NCBI GenBank assembly: GCA_002375765.1
Contig: DFMV01000079.1
Location: 1 to 23,140 of the forward strand
Direction of reading: 5' to 3'
Length of the DNA: 23,140 nt
Source: Rhizobiales bacterium UBA3584
Lineage (GTDB): Bacteria > Pseudomonadota > Alphaproteobacteria > Rhizobiales > Devosiaceae
Position numbers and translations under genes: made by a program. Each line of letters opens with the position of its first letter. Position 1 is the first letter of the stretch. Below the pieces are notes generated by a model, which was not told the origin of the DNA, made no database searches, and saw only the letters and a program-made list of their open reading frames with translations. Below, piece by piece: positions 22,641-23,140 of this stretch.

Positions 22641-23140
22641 GGCCGCGGCTGGAGTTTCACTGGCGCTCATGCGACTTCCCTTAACCCTCCCGCCAGAGGG
22701 GCGATGGAGTCCGTCGGGCCGGTGAGCGGCCTTATTGAGCCAATTGCAGCCGCCAAGAGTATCGGCAAGGCTTGCGTGTCCGGATCGGGTCCGGGACAGT
22801 CAGGGACGGGTAGCCCCGGCCTTGCCATCGTCGCCCTCGGTCTTACCCCTCTCCGGCTCCATCCTCACCACTCACCCCACCCCATCATCATCCTCAGGCT
22901 CGACCCGCTCTCGATCCAATCACCATCGCCCGCCCCCCCGTCGTCATCCTCGGGCTTGACCCGGGGATCCGCTGCATTGGGCAGCCGGTGAAGAGGTTTG
23001 GGAACGGGGAGAGGCCACACGTATCACTTCTGCGGTGCTCAATGGCAGCGCTGCAGATCCCCGGGTCAAGCCCGAGGATGACGCGGGGGAGTGTGAGATG
23101 ATGGAGAACATCCCACTCCCCATTGTCATTCCGGGATTTA
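22641..23140. other. Gene-less repeat region at the right edge
   Basis: No supported gene. The frames here are low-complexity Pro/Ser/Arg translations of repeats. It holds a degenerate repeat unit near 22885-22908, the paired repeat at 22943-23082, and the beginning of another palindromic sequence (CATTCCGGGATT) at the edge. Confidence 0.6.
22943..23082. repeat. Paired inverted palindromic repeat (REP/BIME-like), copy B
   Basis: The unit at 22943-22972 is nearly identical to the unit at 3120-3149, and its inverted partner is at 23053-23082. The spacer between the two units resembles that of copy A only at its edges. Confidence 0.8.

Noticed and set aside
20382..22670. A 762-codon open frame on the minus strand
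   Set aside because: It runs antisense across prs, rplY and pth, all with complete diagnostic motifs. Long antisense frames are expected in GC-rich codon usage.
1..23140. CRISPR array, tRNA, rRNA, integrase or transposase gene
   Set aside because: I looked for regularly spaced repeats, cloverleaf-like sequences and recombinase motifs and saw none.

Overview
The window is a chromosomal segment of a GC-rich alphaproteobacterium. It most likely belongs to the Hyphomicrobiales (Rhizobiales); a Devosiaceae-like lineage is my guess. The reasons are the gene order (SDR reductase-uvrC-pgsA-moaD-moaE; ybjN-proC-csaA; lgt-NDUFAF7-like methyltransferase-pgeF-prs-rplY-pth), two full TTAA-N7-TTAA CtrA-type sites, and dispersed palindromic repeats built on ATCCTCGGG-N5-CCCGAGGAT. 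From about 2.2 kb onward nearly everything is housekeeping sequence with strong G/C third positions.

Layout. 1-76: 3' end of an unidentified gene. 77-403: repeats, no gene. 404-2100 (minus strand): a retron-like island of visibly lower G+C. It reads, in transcription order, promoter, structured RNA (candidate msr-msd), a 53-aa ORF, a 100-aa XRE-type HTH protein, and a 308-aa retron-type reverse transcriptase. 2222-2701: hypothetical gene. 2702-3336: gene-less, with an inverted repeat and a paired palindromic repeat. 3337-5996: stress-type flavin/PLP-oxidase-fold protein, secreted SH3 protein and four small or membrane hypotheticals. 6193-10120: pteridine-reductase-like SDR, uvrC, pgsA, moaD, moaE, tightly coupled by ATGA overlaps. 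10175-11728: branched-chain aminotransferase, divergent from a MarR regulator. 11740-13728: uppP and an AI-2E-family transporter converging with a 45-bp overlap. 13795-15445: ybjN-proC-csaA operon (minus). 15714-16708: ubiK plus metallophosphoesterase (minus). 16834-19506: lgt, MidA/NDUFAF7-like methyltransferase, pgeF. 19657-22640: prs, a hypothetical, rplY, pth. 22641-23140: gene-less repeat region.

How the genes work together. The housekeeping blocks cover DNA repair (UvrC), phospholipid and undecaprenyl-phosphate metabolism (PgsA, UppP), lipoprotein maturation (Lgt), molybdopterin synthase (MoaD/MoaE), amino-acid synthesis (IlvE, ProC), PRPP supply (Prs), ubiquinone/complex I accessory factors (UbiK, NDUFAF7-like) and translation (L25, Pth). 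The part worth a second look is the retron island. Its RT carries the retron NAxxH and VTG-like (ITG) motifs and its partner is an XRE-type HTH protein. Between the candidate ncRNA and the HTH gene sits a tiny, cationic/hydrophobic ORF with a strong Shine-Dalgarno that is partly buried in an RNA stem. This suggests, as a hypothesis, that the state of the retron RNA/msDNA controls translation of a small membrane-active effector.
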